Positions 8,487 to 17,681 of a stretch of 64,000 bases of DNA are shown here, in pieces (the stretch's first letter is position 1; every line of letters begins with the position of its first letter). The DNA comes from Streptomyces sp. GKU 895 (GTDB lineage: Bacteria; Actinomycetota; Actinomycetes; Streptomycetales; Streptomycetaceae): assembly GCA_002027195.1 (NCBI GenBank), contig MWJO01000029.1:1-64000 (forward strand). Reading direction: 5' to 3'. The translations under genes and the position numbers were made by a program. Under the pieces are notes generated by a model, which had not been told where the DNA came from, searched no databases, and saw only the letters and a program-made list of their open reading frames with translations.

Positions 8487-10535
8487 CTACTTCGGCGCGG
8501 ACGTCTCCTTCGCCCGCTCGTGCGCCGGCCCACGCCGCACCGCACCCGGCGCGTTCCACTCCTGCCGCTTGCGGGCCCGGTTCTTCGCGGCCTCGGAGGA
8601 CTGCAGCTGGTAGGGCACCGAGGTCACCATGACGCCCGGCGTGAACAGCAGCCGGCCCTTCAGCCGCAGTGCGCTCTGGTTGTGCAGCAGGTGCTCGTAC
8701 CAGTGGCCGACGACGTACTCGGGGATGATCACGGACACCGCGTCCCGCGGCGACTCCTTGCGCAGGCTCTTCACGTACTCGATGACGGGCCGGGTGATCT
8801 CGCGGTAGGGCGAGTCGAGGACCTTCAGCGGTACGTCGATCCCGCGCCGCTCCCACTCCTCGCGCAGCGCCTTGGTCTCCACCGGGTCGACGTTGACGCT
8901 GAGCGCCTCCAGGGTGTCCGAGCGCAGCAGCTTGGCGTACGCCAGCGCCCTGAGTGTCGGCCGGTGGATCTTGGAGATCAGCACCACCGAATGCACCCGG
9001 GACGGGCGGACGCTGTCGTCGCTCGGTCCCTCGGGGGCCGCGATCTCGTCGGCGACGCGGTCGTAATGCTTACGGATGGCCGACATCGTCGCGTAGAAGA
9101 TCACCATGCCGAGCAGGGCGACCCAGGCGCCGTGCGTGAACTTGGTGACGAGGACGACGACGAGCACCAGGCCGGTGAAGAAGGCGCCGAAGGCGTTGAT
9201 CGCCCGGGAGCGGACCATGTGGCTGCGGGTCGCCGCGTCCTTCTCGGTGGCCAGGTGGCGGTTCCAGTGCCGGACCATGCCGGTCTGGCTGAGCGTGAAG
9301 GACACGAACACGCCGACGATGTAGAGCTGGATGAGGCGGGTGGAGTCGGCGCCGTAGATCCAGACCAGCAGGCCTGCCGCGCCCGCGAGGAGCACGATGC
9401 CGTTGGAGAAGGCGAGGCGGTCGCCGCGGGTGTGCAGCTGGCGGGGCAGGTAGCGGTCCTGGGCGAGGATCGAACCCAGCAGCGGGAAGCCGTTGTAGGC
9501 CGTGTTGGCGGCCAGGAACAGCACCAGCGCCGTCGCCGCCGCCAGCACGATGAACAGGAAGCTGCCCTTGCCGAAGACGGCCTCGGCGACCTGCGAGATG
9601 ACCGGGTTCTGGACGTAGCCGGAGCCGATCGCGACACCGTCCTTCAGCAGGTCCTCGGCCGGGTTCTCGGCCATGCGGACCTTGGTCGTCATGGCGAGCG
9701 CGATGATGCCGCAGAACATGGTGACGGCCAGCAGGCCCATCATCGCGAGCGTGGTCGCCGCGTTCTTGGACTTCGGCTTGCGGAACGCCGGCACACCGTT
9801 GGAGATCGCCTCGACGCCGGTGAGCGCGGCACAGCCGGAGGAGAAGGCCCGCAGCAGCAGGAAGACCAGCGCGAAACCGGCCAGTCCCTGGTGCTCGGCC
9901 TTGATCTCGTAGCCGGCCGTCGGCGCCCGCATGGTCTCGTCGAGAACGAGCCCGCGGAACGCGCCCCAGGCGATCATGATGAAGACGCCCGCGACGAACA
10001 CGTACGTCGGGATCGCGAACAGCGAGCCGGACTCCTTCACGCCGCGCAGGTTCATCAGCGTGAGCAGCACGATCACCGCGATGGCGCAGGGCACCTTGTG
10101 CTCGACGACGAAGGGGATGGCGGAGCCGAGGTTCTCGATGCCGGAGGCGATGGACACGGCGACGGTGAGGACGTAGTCGACGAGCAGCGCGCTGGCGACC
10201 GTGAGCCCGGCCTTCGGGCCGAGGTTGGTGTTGGCCACCTCGTAGTCGCCGCCGCCGCTCGGGTACGCGTGCACGTTCTGCCGGTACGAGGCGACCACGG
10301 TGAACATCAGCACGACGACCGCGACCGCGATCCAGGGGCTGAAGTGGTACGCCGACACGCCCGCGATGGACAGGACCAGCAGCACCTCGCCGGGCGCGTA
10401 CGCCACGGAGGACAGCGGGTCGGAGGCGAACACGGGAAGGGCGATGCGCTTCGGCAGGAGCGTTTCCCCGAGCCGGTCACTGCGCAGTGCGCGCCCGATC
10501 AGGATCCGTTTGGGCACGTCGGTCAGTTTGGACAC
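8487..10535 (-). CDS. APC-superfamily permease, KimA (YdaO)-like potassium importer candidate
   Basis: About 682 residues with roughly twelve membrane helices (residues 40-480) and a cytoplasmic C-terminal domain. ASDPLSSVAYAPGE in the first helix closely matches the SSDALSSVAY signature of the Bacillus KimA/YdaO potassium importer, which is inhibited by c-di-AMP. Databases usually call such proteins amino acid permeases. The long soluble tail after residue 480 and the neighbouring TrkA and Kdp genes favour potassium. The start chosen is GTG at 10535 (VSKLTDVPKRILIG); no strong ribosome site is visible, and upstream in-frame codons exist. Substrate remains inference. Confidence 0.75.
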   Translation of the reverse strand: MSKLTDVPKRILIGRALRSDRLGETLLPKRIALPVFASDPLSSVAYAPGEVLLVLSIAGVSAYHFSPWIAVAVVVLMFTVVASYRQNVHAYPSGGGDYEVANTNLGPKAGLTVASALLVDYVLTVAVSIASGIENLGSAIPFVVEHKVPCAIAVIVLLTLMNLRGVKESGSLFAIPTYVFVAGVFIMIAWGAFRGLVLDETMRAPTAGYEIKAEHQGLAGFALVFLLLRAFSSGCAALTGVEAISNGVPAFRKPKSKNAATTLAMMGLLAVTMFCGIIALAMTTKVRMAENPAEDLLKDGVAIGSGYVQNPVISQVAEAVFGKGSFLFIVLAAATALVLFLAANTAYNGFPLLGSILAQDRYLPRQLHTRGDRLAFSNGIVLLAGAAGLLVWIYGADSTRLIQLYIVGVFVSFTLSQTGMVRHWNRHLATEKDAATRSHMVRSRAINAFGAFFTGLVLVVVLVTKFTHGAWVALLGMVIFYATMSAIRKHYDRVADEIAAPEGPSDDSVRPSRVHSVVLISKIHRPTLRALAYAKLLRSDTLEALSVNVDPVETKALREEWERRGIDVPLKVLDSPYREITRPVIEYVKSLRKESPRDAVSVIIPEYVVGHWYEHLLHNQSALRLKGRLLFTPGVMVTSVPYQLQSSEAAKNRARKRQEWNAPGAVRRGPAHERAKETSAPK

Positions 10536-10707
10536 AACAGAGAAGCCTAAGCGTTCGAACGGGTGCTCAACCACCCGCCACCCCACATCCGCCATCGATC
10601 TGCAATCCGAGTGAAATCAGCCAACGGCCCGGCAACGGATTCCGCACCCCTCCGCGTCCTCATGCCTATATGACAAGACCCCCGCCCGTACCGCCCACGG
10701 AGGTCCC

Positions 10708-10803
10708 GTGCACACCACCGCAGAGCTGATCGGCGCCGCCGCCGCTCTCCTCGGCCTCGGAATCCTGACTCTTGTGAGCCTGCGCAGCATCAGCCGCCGC
10801 TGA
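10708..10803 (+). CDS. 31-residue single-span membrane peptide
   Basis: A short gene with an excellent ribosome site (GGAGG, four bases before the GTG). It encodes a polar N-terminus (MHTTAELIG), one hydrophobic segment of about 16 residues (AAAALLGLGILTLVSL) and a basic end (RSISRR). This is the plan of small regulatory membrane peptides. It lies alone in the 390-base gap between the divergent KimA-like permease and trkA genes. KdpF is the obvious comparison by size and place, but I see no KdpF-like residues beyond hydrophobicity. Function unknown. Confidence 0.6.
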   Translation: MHTTAELIGAAAALLGLGILTLVSLRSISRR

Positions 10804-10926
10804 TCACGCCGAGCCCTGCACAGGGGTGCCCGGCACGGACCGCGCGTGTGTAGCTTGGTGGCCGGTCTGAGACCCTGTTAAGGCCAAGTCAACGACTCTT
10901 GACATTCGTCATTCGGAAGGACGGTC

Positions 10927-11598
10927 GTGCACATCGTCATCATGGGCTGCGGGCGCGTGGGTTCCGCTCTCGCCCAGACCCTGGAGCAACAGGGGCACAC
11001 GGTCGCCGTGATCGACCAGGACCCCACCGCCTTCCGTCGACTGGGCTCCGGATTCGGCGGCCGCCGGGTCACCGGCGTCGGCTTCGACCAGGACACCCTG
11101 CGCGAGGCCGGCATCGAGGAGGCGGGCGCGTTCGCCGCCGTCTCCAGCGGTGACAACTCGAACATCATCGCCGCGCGCGTCGCCCGCGAGATGTTCGGCA
11201 TCGAGAACGTCGCGGCCCGCATCTACGACCCGCGCCGCGCCGAGGTCTACCAGCGTCTGGGCATCCCGACGGTCGCCACGGTCCGCTGGACCGCCGACCA
11301 GATGCTCCGCCGCCTCCTCCCCTCGGGCGCCGAGCCGTTGTGGCGCGACCCCACCGGCGGTGTCCAGCTCGCCGAGGTGCACACCTCCGCCGCCTGGGTG
11401 GGCCACAAGATCAGCCGCCTCCAGGAGGAGACGGGCGTCCGCGTGGCGTTCCTGACCCGGCTGGGCGAGGCGATCCTGCCCACCTCGCAGACGGTGTTGC
11501 AGGAGGGCGACCTGGTGCACGTGATGATGCGTACCGACGAGGTCGACAAGGTCGAGGCGTCCTTCGCCAAGGGTCCCGAAGAGGAGGGCGGTCACTGA
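10927..11598 (+). CDS. trkA: TrkA-type RCK potassium channel regulator (first of pair)
   Basis: 223 residues. The N-terminal Rossmann RCK-N domain opens with HIVIMGCGRVGSALAQTLE, giving the GxGxxG NAD(H) loop and an acidic residue at the end of the second strand (AVIDQD). A C-terminal RCK-C domain (about 135-215) follows. Such proteins are cytoplasmic gating subunits of Trk/Ktr potassium transporters and often bind NADH, ATP or c-di-AMP. GTG start with AAGGA five bases upstream. It overlaps the next gene by one base (TGATG), so the two are almost surely translated together. The likely membrane partner is not in the window unless the KimA-like permease serves. Confidence 0.88.
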   Translation: MHIVIMGCGRVGSALAQTLEQQGHTVAVIDQDPTAFRRLGSGFGGRRVTGVGFDQDTLREAGIEEAGAFAAVSSGDNSNIIAARVAREMFGIENVAARIYDPRRAEVYQRLGIPTVATVRWTADQMLRRLLPSGAEPLWRDPTGGVQLAEVHTSAAWVGHKISRLQEETGVRVAFLTRLGEAILPTSQTVLQEGDLVHVMMRTDEVDKVEASFAKGPEEEGGH

Positions 11599-12272
11599 TG
11601 AGGGTCGCCATTGCCGGTGCCGGTGCGGTCGGCCGCTCGATCGCGGGCGAACTGCTGGAGAACGGCCACGAGGTCCTTCTCATCGACAAGGCGCCGACCG
11701 CCATCTCGGTCGAGCGTGTCCCCCAGGCGGAGTGGCTGCTGGCCGACGCCTGCGAGATCACGTCCCTGGACGAGGCCGCGCTCCAGCGCTGCAACGTCGT
11801 GATCGCCGCGACGGGCGACGACAAGGTGAACCTGGTCGTCTCGCTCCTCGCCAAGACGGAGTACGGCGTCCCGCGCGTCGTCGCCCGGGTGAACAACCCG
11901 AAGAACGAGTGGCTCTTCAACGAGTCCTGGGGCGTGGACGTCGCCGTCTCCACCCCGCGCCTGATGTCGGCGCTGGTCGAGGAGGCGGTGAGCGTCGGCG
12001 ACCTGGTCCGCCTGCTCCGCTTCAGCCACGGCGACGCGAACCTGGTCGAGCTGACCCTGCCGGAGGAGTCGGCGCTGGCCGGCACGCAGGTCGGCGACGT
12101 GGAATGGCCGCAGGACACGTCCCTGGTGACGATCATCCGCGGCACCCGCGTCCTGACCCCGTCCCGCGAGGACTCCCTGGAGGCGGGCGACGAACTCCTG
12201 TTCGTCGCCGCCCAGGCCCGCGAGGAACAGCTGGAGGACCTGCTGTCGGTCCGCCGCGAGGACGCGTCCTAG
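11598..12272 (+). CDS. trkA: TrkA-type RCK potassium channel regulator (second of pair)
   Basis: 224 residues, paralogous to the gene before it. RVAIAGAGAVGRSIAGEL forms the GxGxxG nucleotide loop, VLLIDK ends the second strand, and NVVIAATGDDKVNLV is the conserved RCK-N core. The RCK-C domain occupies roughly residues 140-220 and ends in an acidic tail. Paired TrkA proteins of this kind are called CeoB/CeoC in mycobacteria. A perfect hairpin follows the stop, closing a two-gene operon. Confidence 0.88.
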   Translation: MRVAIAGAGAVGRSIAGELLENGHEVLLIDKAPTAISVERVPQAEWLLADACEITSLDEAALQRCNVVIAATGDDKVNLVVSLLAKTEYGVPRVVARVNNPKNEWLFNESWGVDVAVSTPRLMSALVEEAVSVGDLVRLLRFSHGDANLVELTLPEESALAGTQVGDVEWPQDTSLVTIIRGTRVLTPSREDSLEAGDELLFVAAQAREEQLEDLLSVRREDAS

Positions 12273-12284
12273 GCGGTACGACGA

Positions 12285-12318
12285 GAAGGGGCGCCCTGAG
12301 GGTTCAGGGCGCCCCTTC
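12285..12318. terminator. Strong hairpin terminator after the trkA pair
   Basis: GAAGGGGCGCCCTGA (12285-12299) is perfectly complementary to TCAGGGCGCCCCTTC (12304-12318), with a four-base loop. It lies between convergent genes and probably ends transcription from both sides. Confidence 0.85.
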
Positions 12319-12334
12319 GTCGTCGGGTCGAGAA

Positions 12335-13093
12335 CTATGCCTCGCGCCGGTGCCGCGCTCCGGTCGTTTCACCGCGCTCTTCGGCCAGGGCGGCTTTCCG
12401 CTCCTCCTCCGCCTTCTCCGCCGCTTCCATCTCGGCGAAGACGTCGATCGGCGCCGGTGCCTTCGCCAGGAAGACCCACGTCAGCCAGACGGCGAGCAGG
12501 AACGGCGGGATCTTGAGGGCGACCAGGACCCAGCCGAGCTGCGCGGTGTTGGCCCACCAGTACAGCGGGAAGAGGATCGCGCACTTGGCCAGCAGGATCG
12601 CGCCCCAGGCGTAACTCGCCTTCGCGTACGCCTTCTTGCGGCCCGGGTTGCGCGTGCGCCAGGAGAGGTTCTCCTTGAACACCGGCCCGAGGATGAGGCC
12701 GATCAGCGGCACCCCGCACAGCGTCGTGATGATGTACGCGAGGCCCAGCCCCAGCGTGTACAGCATGCCCGGCAGATAGAAGTCCTTCGCGTTGCCGGTC
12801 ATCATCGCGAAGACCACGCCGAAGGCCACGCCGAAGACGCCGCTGAAGGCGTGCTTGACGGTGTCCCGCATCACCAGCCGGACCACGACCAGGACCAGCG
12901 ACACCGCGAGCGCGGCGATCGCGGACATGTGCAGGTCCTTGTTGATCGTGTAGATCGTGACGAAGAGCAGGCCGGGCAGCACCGTCTCGACCATGCCCCG
13001 CAGGCCTCCGAAGGCCTCGAACAGCGCGGCCTCGGTCACCGCCCGGGCGTCGTGCTGATCGGTCTCTTCGGTCGGCTTGTCGAGCGACGTCAC
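12335..13093 (-). CDS. DUF3159 integral membrane protein
   Basis: 252 residues with about six membrane helices between residues 30 and 205, then a charged, Glu/Lys/Ala-rich cytoplasmic helix (EMEAAEKAEEERKAALAEER). The motif region FEAFGGLRGMVETVLPGL and WGAILLAKCAILFPLYWWAN are typical of DUF3159, an actinobacterial family of unknown function. It follows the OB-fold gene by three bases, so the two form an operon. In other streptomycetes this pair also lies beside the trkA genes, which hints at, but does not show, a link to ion balance. Confidence 0.82.
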   Translation of the reverse strand: MTSLDKPTEETDQHDARAVTEAALFEAFGGLRGMVETVLPGLLFVTIYTINKDLHMSAIAALAVSLVLVVVRLVMRDTVKHAFSGVFGVAFGVVFAMMTGNAKDFYLPGMLYTLGLGLAYIITTLCGVPLIGLILGPVFKENLSWRTRNPGRKKAYAKASYAWGAILLAKCAILFPLYWWANTAQLGWVLVALKIPPFLLAVWLTWVFLAKAPAPIDVFAEMEAAEKAEEERKAALAEERGETTGARHRREA

Positions 13094-13096
13094 CGG

Positions 13097-13495
13097 CTAC
13101 TCCCTACCGAGGGGTCTCAGTTCGTACTTCGGGTTGAACAGCACCCGGCGGCCCCGGCTCATCGAGATCCGGCCCGATGCGATCAGCTTGCGCCCCGGCT
13201 CGATCCCCACGATGGAGCGCCGGCCGAGCCACACCACGTCCAGCGCGGCGGAGCCGTCGAACAGCTCGGCCTCCAGCGCCGGGACACCGGCTCTGGGACG
13301 CAGCGTGACCGTGCGCAAGGTACCAGTAACCGTCACGATCTGCCGGTCGTGGCAGTCGCCGATCTTGATGCAGCCGGCGGTCTCGGCATCCTCCCGCAGC
13401 TCCTCCGACTCCAGGTCCTCCTGGGACGTGGAGAGCCGGTCGAGCATGCGCCGGAACCGGCCCACCGGCTTCTCGGAACGCGGAACAGCACTCAT
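13097..13495 (-). CDS. OB-fold nucleic-acid-binding domain protein
   Basis: 132 residues. After an acidic N-terminal helix (DLESEELREDAE), residues about 50-130 form a single OB fold with VTVTGTLRTVTLRP, LEAELFDGSAALDVVWLG and ASGRISMSRGRRVLFNPKYEL. These match the tRNA-anticodon/RecG-wedge type OB domain found in a small actinobacterial family. It may bind single-stranded nucleic acid, but no partner enzyme domain is present. First gene of a tight operon with DUF3159. Confidence 0.78.
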   Translation of the reverse strand: MSAVPRSEKPVGRFRRMLDRLSTSQEDLESEELREDAETAGCIKIGDCHDRQIVTVTGTLRTVTLRPRAGVPALEAELFDGSAALDVVWLGRRSIVGIEPGRKLIASGRISMSRGRRVLFNPKYELRPLGRE

Positions 13496-13537
13496 ATGTG
13501 AAGCGTACCGGGGTGCGCTGACACCTTCGTACCCGCG

Positions 13538-13585
13538 GTGCTAGCCCTCGAACCGATACCCGTGCTAGCCCTCGAACCGATACCC
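13538..13585 (+). repeat. 24-base perfect tandem duplication over the kdpE stop codon
   Basis: The unit GTGCTAGCCCTCGAACCGAT plus ACCC occurs twice back to back (13538-13561, 13562-13585). On the minus strand each copy encodes GYRFEG followed by TAG, so the last residues of KdpE and the stop are repeated in frame just downstream of the gene. The protein is not altered. Confidence 0.85.
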
Positions 13586-14251
13586 CATCCCCGGCTCCGT
13601 GATGAAGTGCTTCGGATGCGACGGGTCCGCCTCCAGCTTGCGTCGCAGTTGCGCCATGTACACGCGCAGGTAGTTGGTCTCCGTGCCGTACGACGGCCCC
13701 CACACCTCCTGGAGCAGTTGCTTCTGGCTGACCAGGCGGCCGCTGTTGCGCACCAGCACCTCCAGCAGATGCCACTCCGTGGGGGTCAGGCGGACGTCCT
13801 TGCCGCCCCGGTTGACCTTCTTCGCGGCGAGGTCGACGGTGAACTCGTCGGTCTCCACCGTGGTCACGTCGTCCTCGCCGGGGCCGACCGGCTCGGCCCG
13901 GCGGACGGCGGCCCGCAGCCGGGCCAGCAGCTCGTCCATGCCGAACGGCTTGGTGACGTAGTCGTCGGCGCCCGCGTCGAGCGCCTCGACCTTCTCGTCG
14001 GAGGAGTGCCGGGCGGACAGCACGAGGATCGGCACCCGGGTCCAGCCGCGCAGTCCGCGGATCACCTCGACGCCGTCCATGTCGGGCAGACCGAGGTCGA
14101 GCACGACCACGTCGGGGTGGCGGGCGGCGGCCAGCCGGAGGGCGGTGGCGCCGTCGTGGGCCGCGTCGACCTCGTACTTGCGGGCCTTGAGGTTGATCAC
14201 GAGGGCGCGCACGATCTGCGGCTCGTCTTCGATCACGAGCACCCGGGTCAT
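13565..14251 (-). CDS. kdpE: KdpE response regulator (OmpR family)
   Basis: 228 residues. Receiver domain 1-120 with acidic pocket E8/D9 and phospho-acceptor D52 in VVLDLGLPD. The OmpR winged helix lies at about 135-225, ending MGYRFEG. In other bacteria KdpE activates kdpFABC when potassium is scarce or turgor drops. The start ATG overlaps the kdpD stop (ATGA), showing translational coupling. No kdpFABC operon is present in this window, so its target genes lie elsewhere or include the potassium genes nearby. Confidence 0.9.
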   Translation of the reverse strand: MTRVLVIEDEPQIVRALVINLKARKYEVDAAHDGATALRLAAARHPDVVVLDLGLPDMDGVEVIRGLRGWTRVPILVLSARHSSDEKVEALDAGADDYVTKPFGMDELLARLRAAVRRAEPVGPGEDDVTTVETDEFTVDLAAKKVNRGGKDVRLTPTEWHLLEVLVRNSGRLVSQKQLLQEVWGPSYGTETNYLRVYMAQLRRKLEADPSHPKHFITEPGMGYRFEG

Positions 14252-16795
14252 GTGGCCTGCCTTTCGGGTTGTACGAGCGGGAGTGGCCCGAGGGCCGCTT
14301 CCGCCGCTCTGAGGGTCAGCACCATGGTGAGGCCGCCACCGGGCGTGTCCTCGGCGTCGAGGGTGCCTGCCATGGCCTCGGCGAAGCCGCGGGCGACGGC
14401 CAGGCCGAGTCCGACTCCGGCGCCGCGCGGGGCGTCTCCGTAGCGCTGGAAGGGCGCGAAGATACGTTCCTTGGCCTCGTCGGGGACGCCGGGGCCGCGG
14501 TCGACCACCCGGACCTCGACCCGGTCGGCGATGGCGCTGGCGGAGACGAGGACGGGGCTGCCGGGCGGGCTGTACTTGACGGCGTTCTCCACCAGGTTGG
14601 CCACCGACCGCTCCAGCAGCCCGGCGTCGACGGCGACCATGGGCAGCGTCTCCGGGATGTCCAGCTCCACGCTGTCCTCCGGCACCCCGCCGAGCGCCAT
14701 CGGCACCACCTCGTCGAGGTCGATCTCCCGGATGAGCGGGGTGACCGTGCCGGTCTGGAGGCGGGACATGTCCAGCAGGTTGCCGACGAGGTGGTCGAGC
14801 CGGTCGGCGCCCTCCTCGATGCCCTCCAGCAGCTCGGCCTGGTCCTCCTCGGACCACGCCACGTCGTCGGAGCGCAGCGAGGACACCGCGGCCTTGATCC
14901 CGGCGAGCGGGGTCCGCAGGTCGTGGCTGACGGCGGCCAGCAGGGCGGTGCGGATGCGGTTGCCCTCGGCCAGCGCACGGGCCTGGTCGGCTTCCTCCTG
15001 CAGGCGCCGCCGGTCCAGGGCGACCGCGGCCTGCGCGGCGAACGCGGCCAGCACCCGGCGGTCCTCGGCGGGCAGCACCCGCCCGGTCAGGGCGAGGGCC
15101 ATGTGGTCGCGACGGGCATGTCGACGTCGGCGTCCTCCGGCCGCTCGACGGGGCGGCCGAGACCGGCGCGGCCCGCGCACGTCCACGGCTCGACGTCACT
15201 CGCCCGTTCCAGCAGCGCCGCCGACTCCATCCCGAAGGTCTCCCGGACCCGTTCCAGGAGTTCCTCCAGGCTGGTCTCGCCGCGCAGCACATTGCCCGCC
15301 AGGAAGGAGAGGATCTCCGACTCGGCCCGCAGCCGGGCCGCCTGATGGGTGCGCCGGGCGGCCAGGTCGACGACCGAGGCCACCGAGACCCCGACCCCGA
15401 CGAAGATCACGATGGCGACGATGTTCTTCGGGTCGGCGATGGTCCAGTGGTGCAGGGGCGGTGTGTAGAAGTAGTTCAGCAGCAGCGAGCCGACCGCGGC
15501 CGAGGCCAGCGCGGGCAGCAGTCCGCCGAGCAGGGCGGCCGCCACCGTGAGGGTCAGGAACAGCAGCATGTCGTTGGCGAGGCGAGGTGGACGGTGTTGA
15601 GCAGCACCGCGAGCACGGCGGGGCCGGCCACGCGACCGCCCAGCCCCAGATGATCCGCGCCCGCCCGAGCCGCGCGCCACGGGCGACGGGGAGTCCGCGG
15701 CCCTTGGCGACCTCGTCGTGGGTGACGATGTGGACGTCGAGGTCGCCCGGACTCCCGGGCGACCGTGGCGCCGACGCCGGGCCCGAAGACGTACTGCCAG
15801 CTCTTGCGGCGCGAGGAGCCGAGCACGATCTGGGTGGCGTTGACGCCGCGCGCGAAGTCCAGCAGCGCCGCGGGGATGTCGTCGCCGATCACATGGTGGA
15901 AGGTGCCGCCGAGGTCCTCGACGAGGGTGCGCTGTACCGCGAGTTCCTTGGGCGAGGCGGAGGTCAGGCCGTCGCTGCGGGCGATGTAGACGGCGAGCAC
16001 CTCGCCGCCCGCGCCCTTCTCGGCGAGCCGCGCGGCCCGGCGGATCAGTGTGCGGCCCTCGGGGCCGCCGGTCAGACCGACGACGATCCGCTCGCGCGAG
16101 CCCCAGATCCTCGACACCCGGTGGTCGCTGCGGTACTGCTTCAGGTACTCGTCGACCCGGTCGGCCACCCACAGCAGCGCCAGCTCGCGCAGGGCGGTGA
16201 GGTTGCCGGGGCGGAAGTAGTTCGACAGGGCGGCGTCGACCTTGTCCGGCTGGTAGATGTTGCCGTGCGCCATCCGCCGCCGCAGCGCCTCCGGCGACAT
16301 GTCGACCAGCTCGACCTGGTCGGCACGGCGTACGACCTCGTCGGGGACCGTCTCCTGCTGCCGTACGCCGGTGATCGACTCGACGACGTCCCCGAGCGAC
16401 TCCAGGTGCTGGATGTTGACCGTCGAGACGACATCGATGCCGGCCGCGAGCAGTTCCTCCACGTCCTGCCAGCGCTTGGCGTTGCGGGAGCCGGGGACGT
16501 TGGTGTGGGCGAGTTCGTCCACCAGGGCGACCGCGGGGGCGCGCCGCAGCACCGCGTCGACGTCCATCTCCTGGAAGACGGTCCCCCGGTACTCCAGTTC
16601 CCGGCGGGCGACCTGTTCCAGGCCGTGCAGCATCACCTCGGTGCGCGGCCGGGCGTGGTGCTCGACGTGGGCCACGACGCAGTCGGTGCCGCGCTCGATG
16701 CGCCGGTGTGCCTCGGAGAGCATCGCGTACGTCTTGCCGACGCCCGGTGCCGCACCGAGGTAGATCCGAAGCCTGCCGCGTCCCATGGGTCCCAT
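14248..16795 (-). CDS. kdpD: KdpD sensor histidine kinase, four indels
   Basis: The parts add up to about 849 residues. KdpD N-terminal domain with Walker A GAAPGVGKTYAML and VDELAHTNVPG; a universal-stress-protein-like domain with GSSRRKSWQYV; four membrane helices around LAVLLNTVHL to VAIVIFVGVGVSV; a GAF-like region; HisKA with AVSHDLRTPLAG; HATPase with NLVENAVKYSPPG and GVGLGLAVARG. Reading needs one extra C removed near 15747 and single bases restored near 15631, 15583 and 15110. It senses potassium limitation; in several bacteria the USP region binds c-di-AMP. GGAAG lies five bases before the ATG at 16795. Confidence 0.88.
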
Positions 16796-16917
16796 TGTCT
16801 TCCGGTCACTGCTGCCTGCGCAGCGTCGACCTTACGGCCACCAAGTGCGGCAAAAGGGGCCGAGAGCCCCTCGGTGGACCGTCTTTGACGCAACCCTGAC
16901 GGCGGCCCCGGCGCCTC

Positions 16918-17610
16918 TCAGACCTCGACGATCTCGCCGTCGCTCAGCTCCAGCACCCGGTCGGCCAGGTCCAGCAGGGTCGCGTCGTGCGTGGCGACGA
17001 GGGCGGTCACGTTCTCACTGCGGACGACGGCCCGCAGCAGCTCCATGACAGCGTGCCCGGTCTCGGCGTCGAGCTGGCCGGTGGGCTCGTCGGCGACGAG
17101 CAGCGAGGGGCTGTTGGCGAGGGCGCGGGCGATGGCGACGCGCTGCTGCTGGCCGCCGGAGAGCTCGGTGGGCCGCTGGCCGGCGTGGTCGGCGAGGCCC
17201 ACCAGGGACAGCAGCAGCTCGACGCGCTCCTCACGCGCGCGTGCGTCGGCCCGGCGCAGTCTCATGGGAACGCCGACGTTCTCGGCGGCGGTGAGGATCG
17301 GGATGAGTCCGAAGGACTGGAAGACGAAGCCGATGTGGTCCCGGCGCAGCGCCAGCAGTCCGTCCTCGTCCAGGCCGGCGAGGTCGCGCCCGCCGACCTC
17401 GACGCGCCCCCGGTCGGGTGTGTCGAGCCCGCCGACGATGTTGAGGAGCGTGGTCTTCCCGGACCCCCGACCGCCCCTTGAGGGCGACGAGTTCCCCGCG
17501 CGCACCTCCAGCGAGACCCCGCGCAGCGCGTGGACGACGCCGGCGCCGCGGCCGTAGGACTTGTGGACGTTCTCGACCCGGACCATGGTCTCGGTGACCA
17601 CCTGGCTCAT
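16918..17610 (-). CDS. ABC transporter ATPase of the MacB/LolD/FtsE type, two compensating indels
   Basis: 230 residues. It starts at an ATG with GGGAGG five bases upstream. Walker A ends GSGKTTLLN, the signature is LSGGQQQRVAIARAL, Walker B LLVADEPTG, the switch VATHD. Between residues about 37 and 50 the sequence NSSPSRGGRG is out of frame. It should read ELVALKGRSG; one G is missing near 17494 and one is extra near 17464, both in C/G runs. Its class usually works with an FtsX-like permease, but no such gene is adjacent on either side, so it is an orphan here. Confidence 0.82.
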   Translation of the reverse strand: MSQVVTETMVRVENVHKSYGRGAGVVHALRGVSLEVRAGNSSPSRGGRGSGKTTLLNIVGGLDTPDRGRVEVGGRDLAGLDEDGLLALRRDHIGFVFQSFGLIPILTAAENVGVPMRLRRADARAREERVELLLSLVGLADHAGQRPTELSGGQQQRVAIARALANSPSLLVADEPTGQLDAETGHAVMELLRAVVRSENVTALVATHDATLLDLADRVLELSDGEIVEV

Positions 17611-17681
17611 GTGCCCTCCCCCGTGCAGCCGACGACCGGGCGCCAGTATCACGAAGGGCGCCCGGCATGTTCAACGGTCGG

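Noticed and set aside
8520..10550. A 676-codon frame antisense to the permease
   Set aside because: Low-complexity shadow (Asp/Gly/Arg/His-rich) with no start signal; the permease on the minus strand is well supported.
10708..10803. KdpF subunit
   Set aside because: Similar size and location only; no KdpF-type residues and no kdpABC genes next to it.
11732..13501. A 589-codon plus-strand frame spanning trkA, DUF3159 and OB-fold genes
   Set aside because: It crosses several well-supported genes on both strands and a strong terminator.
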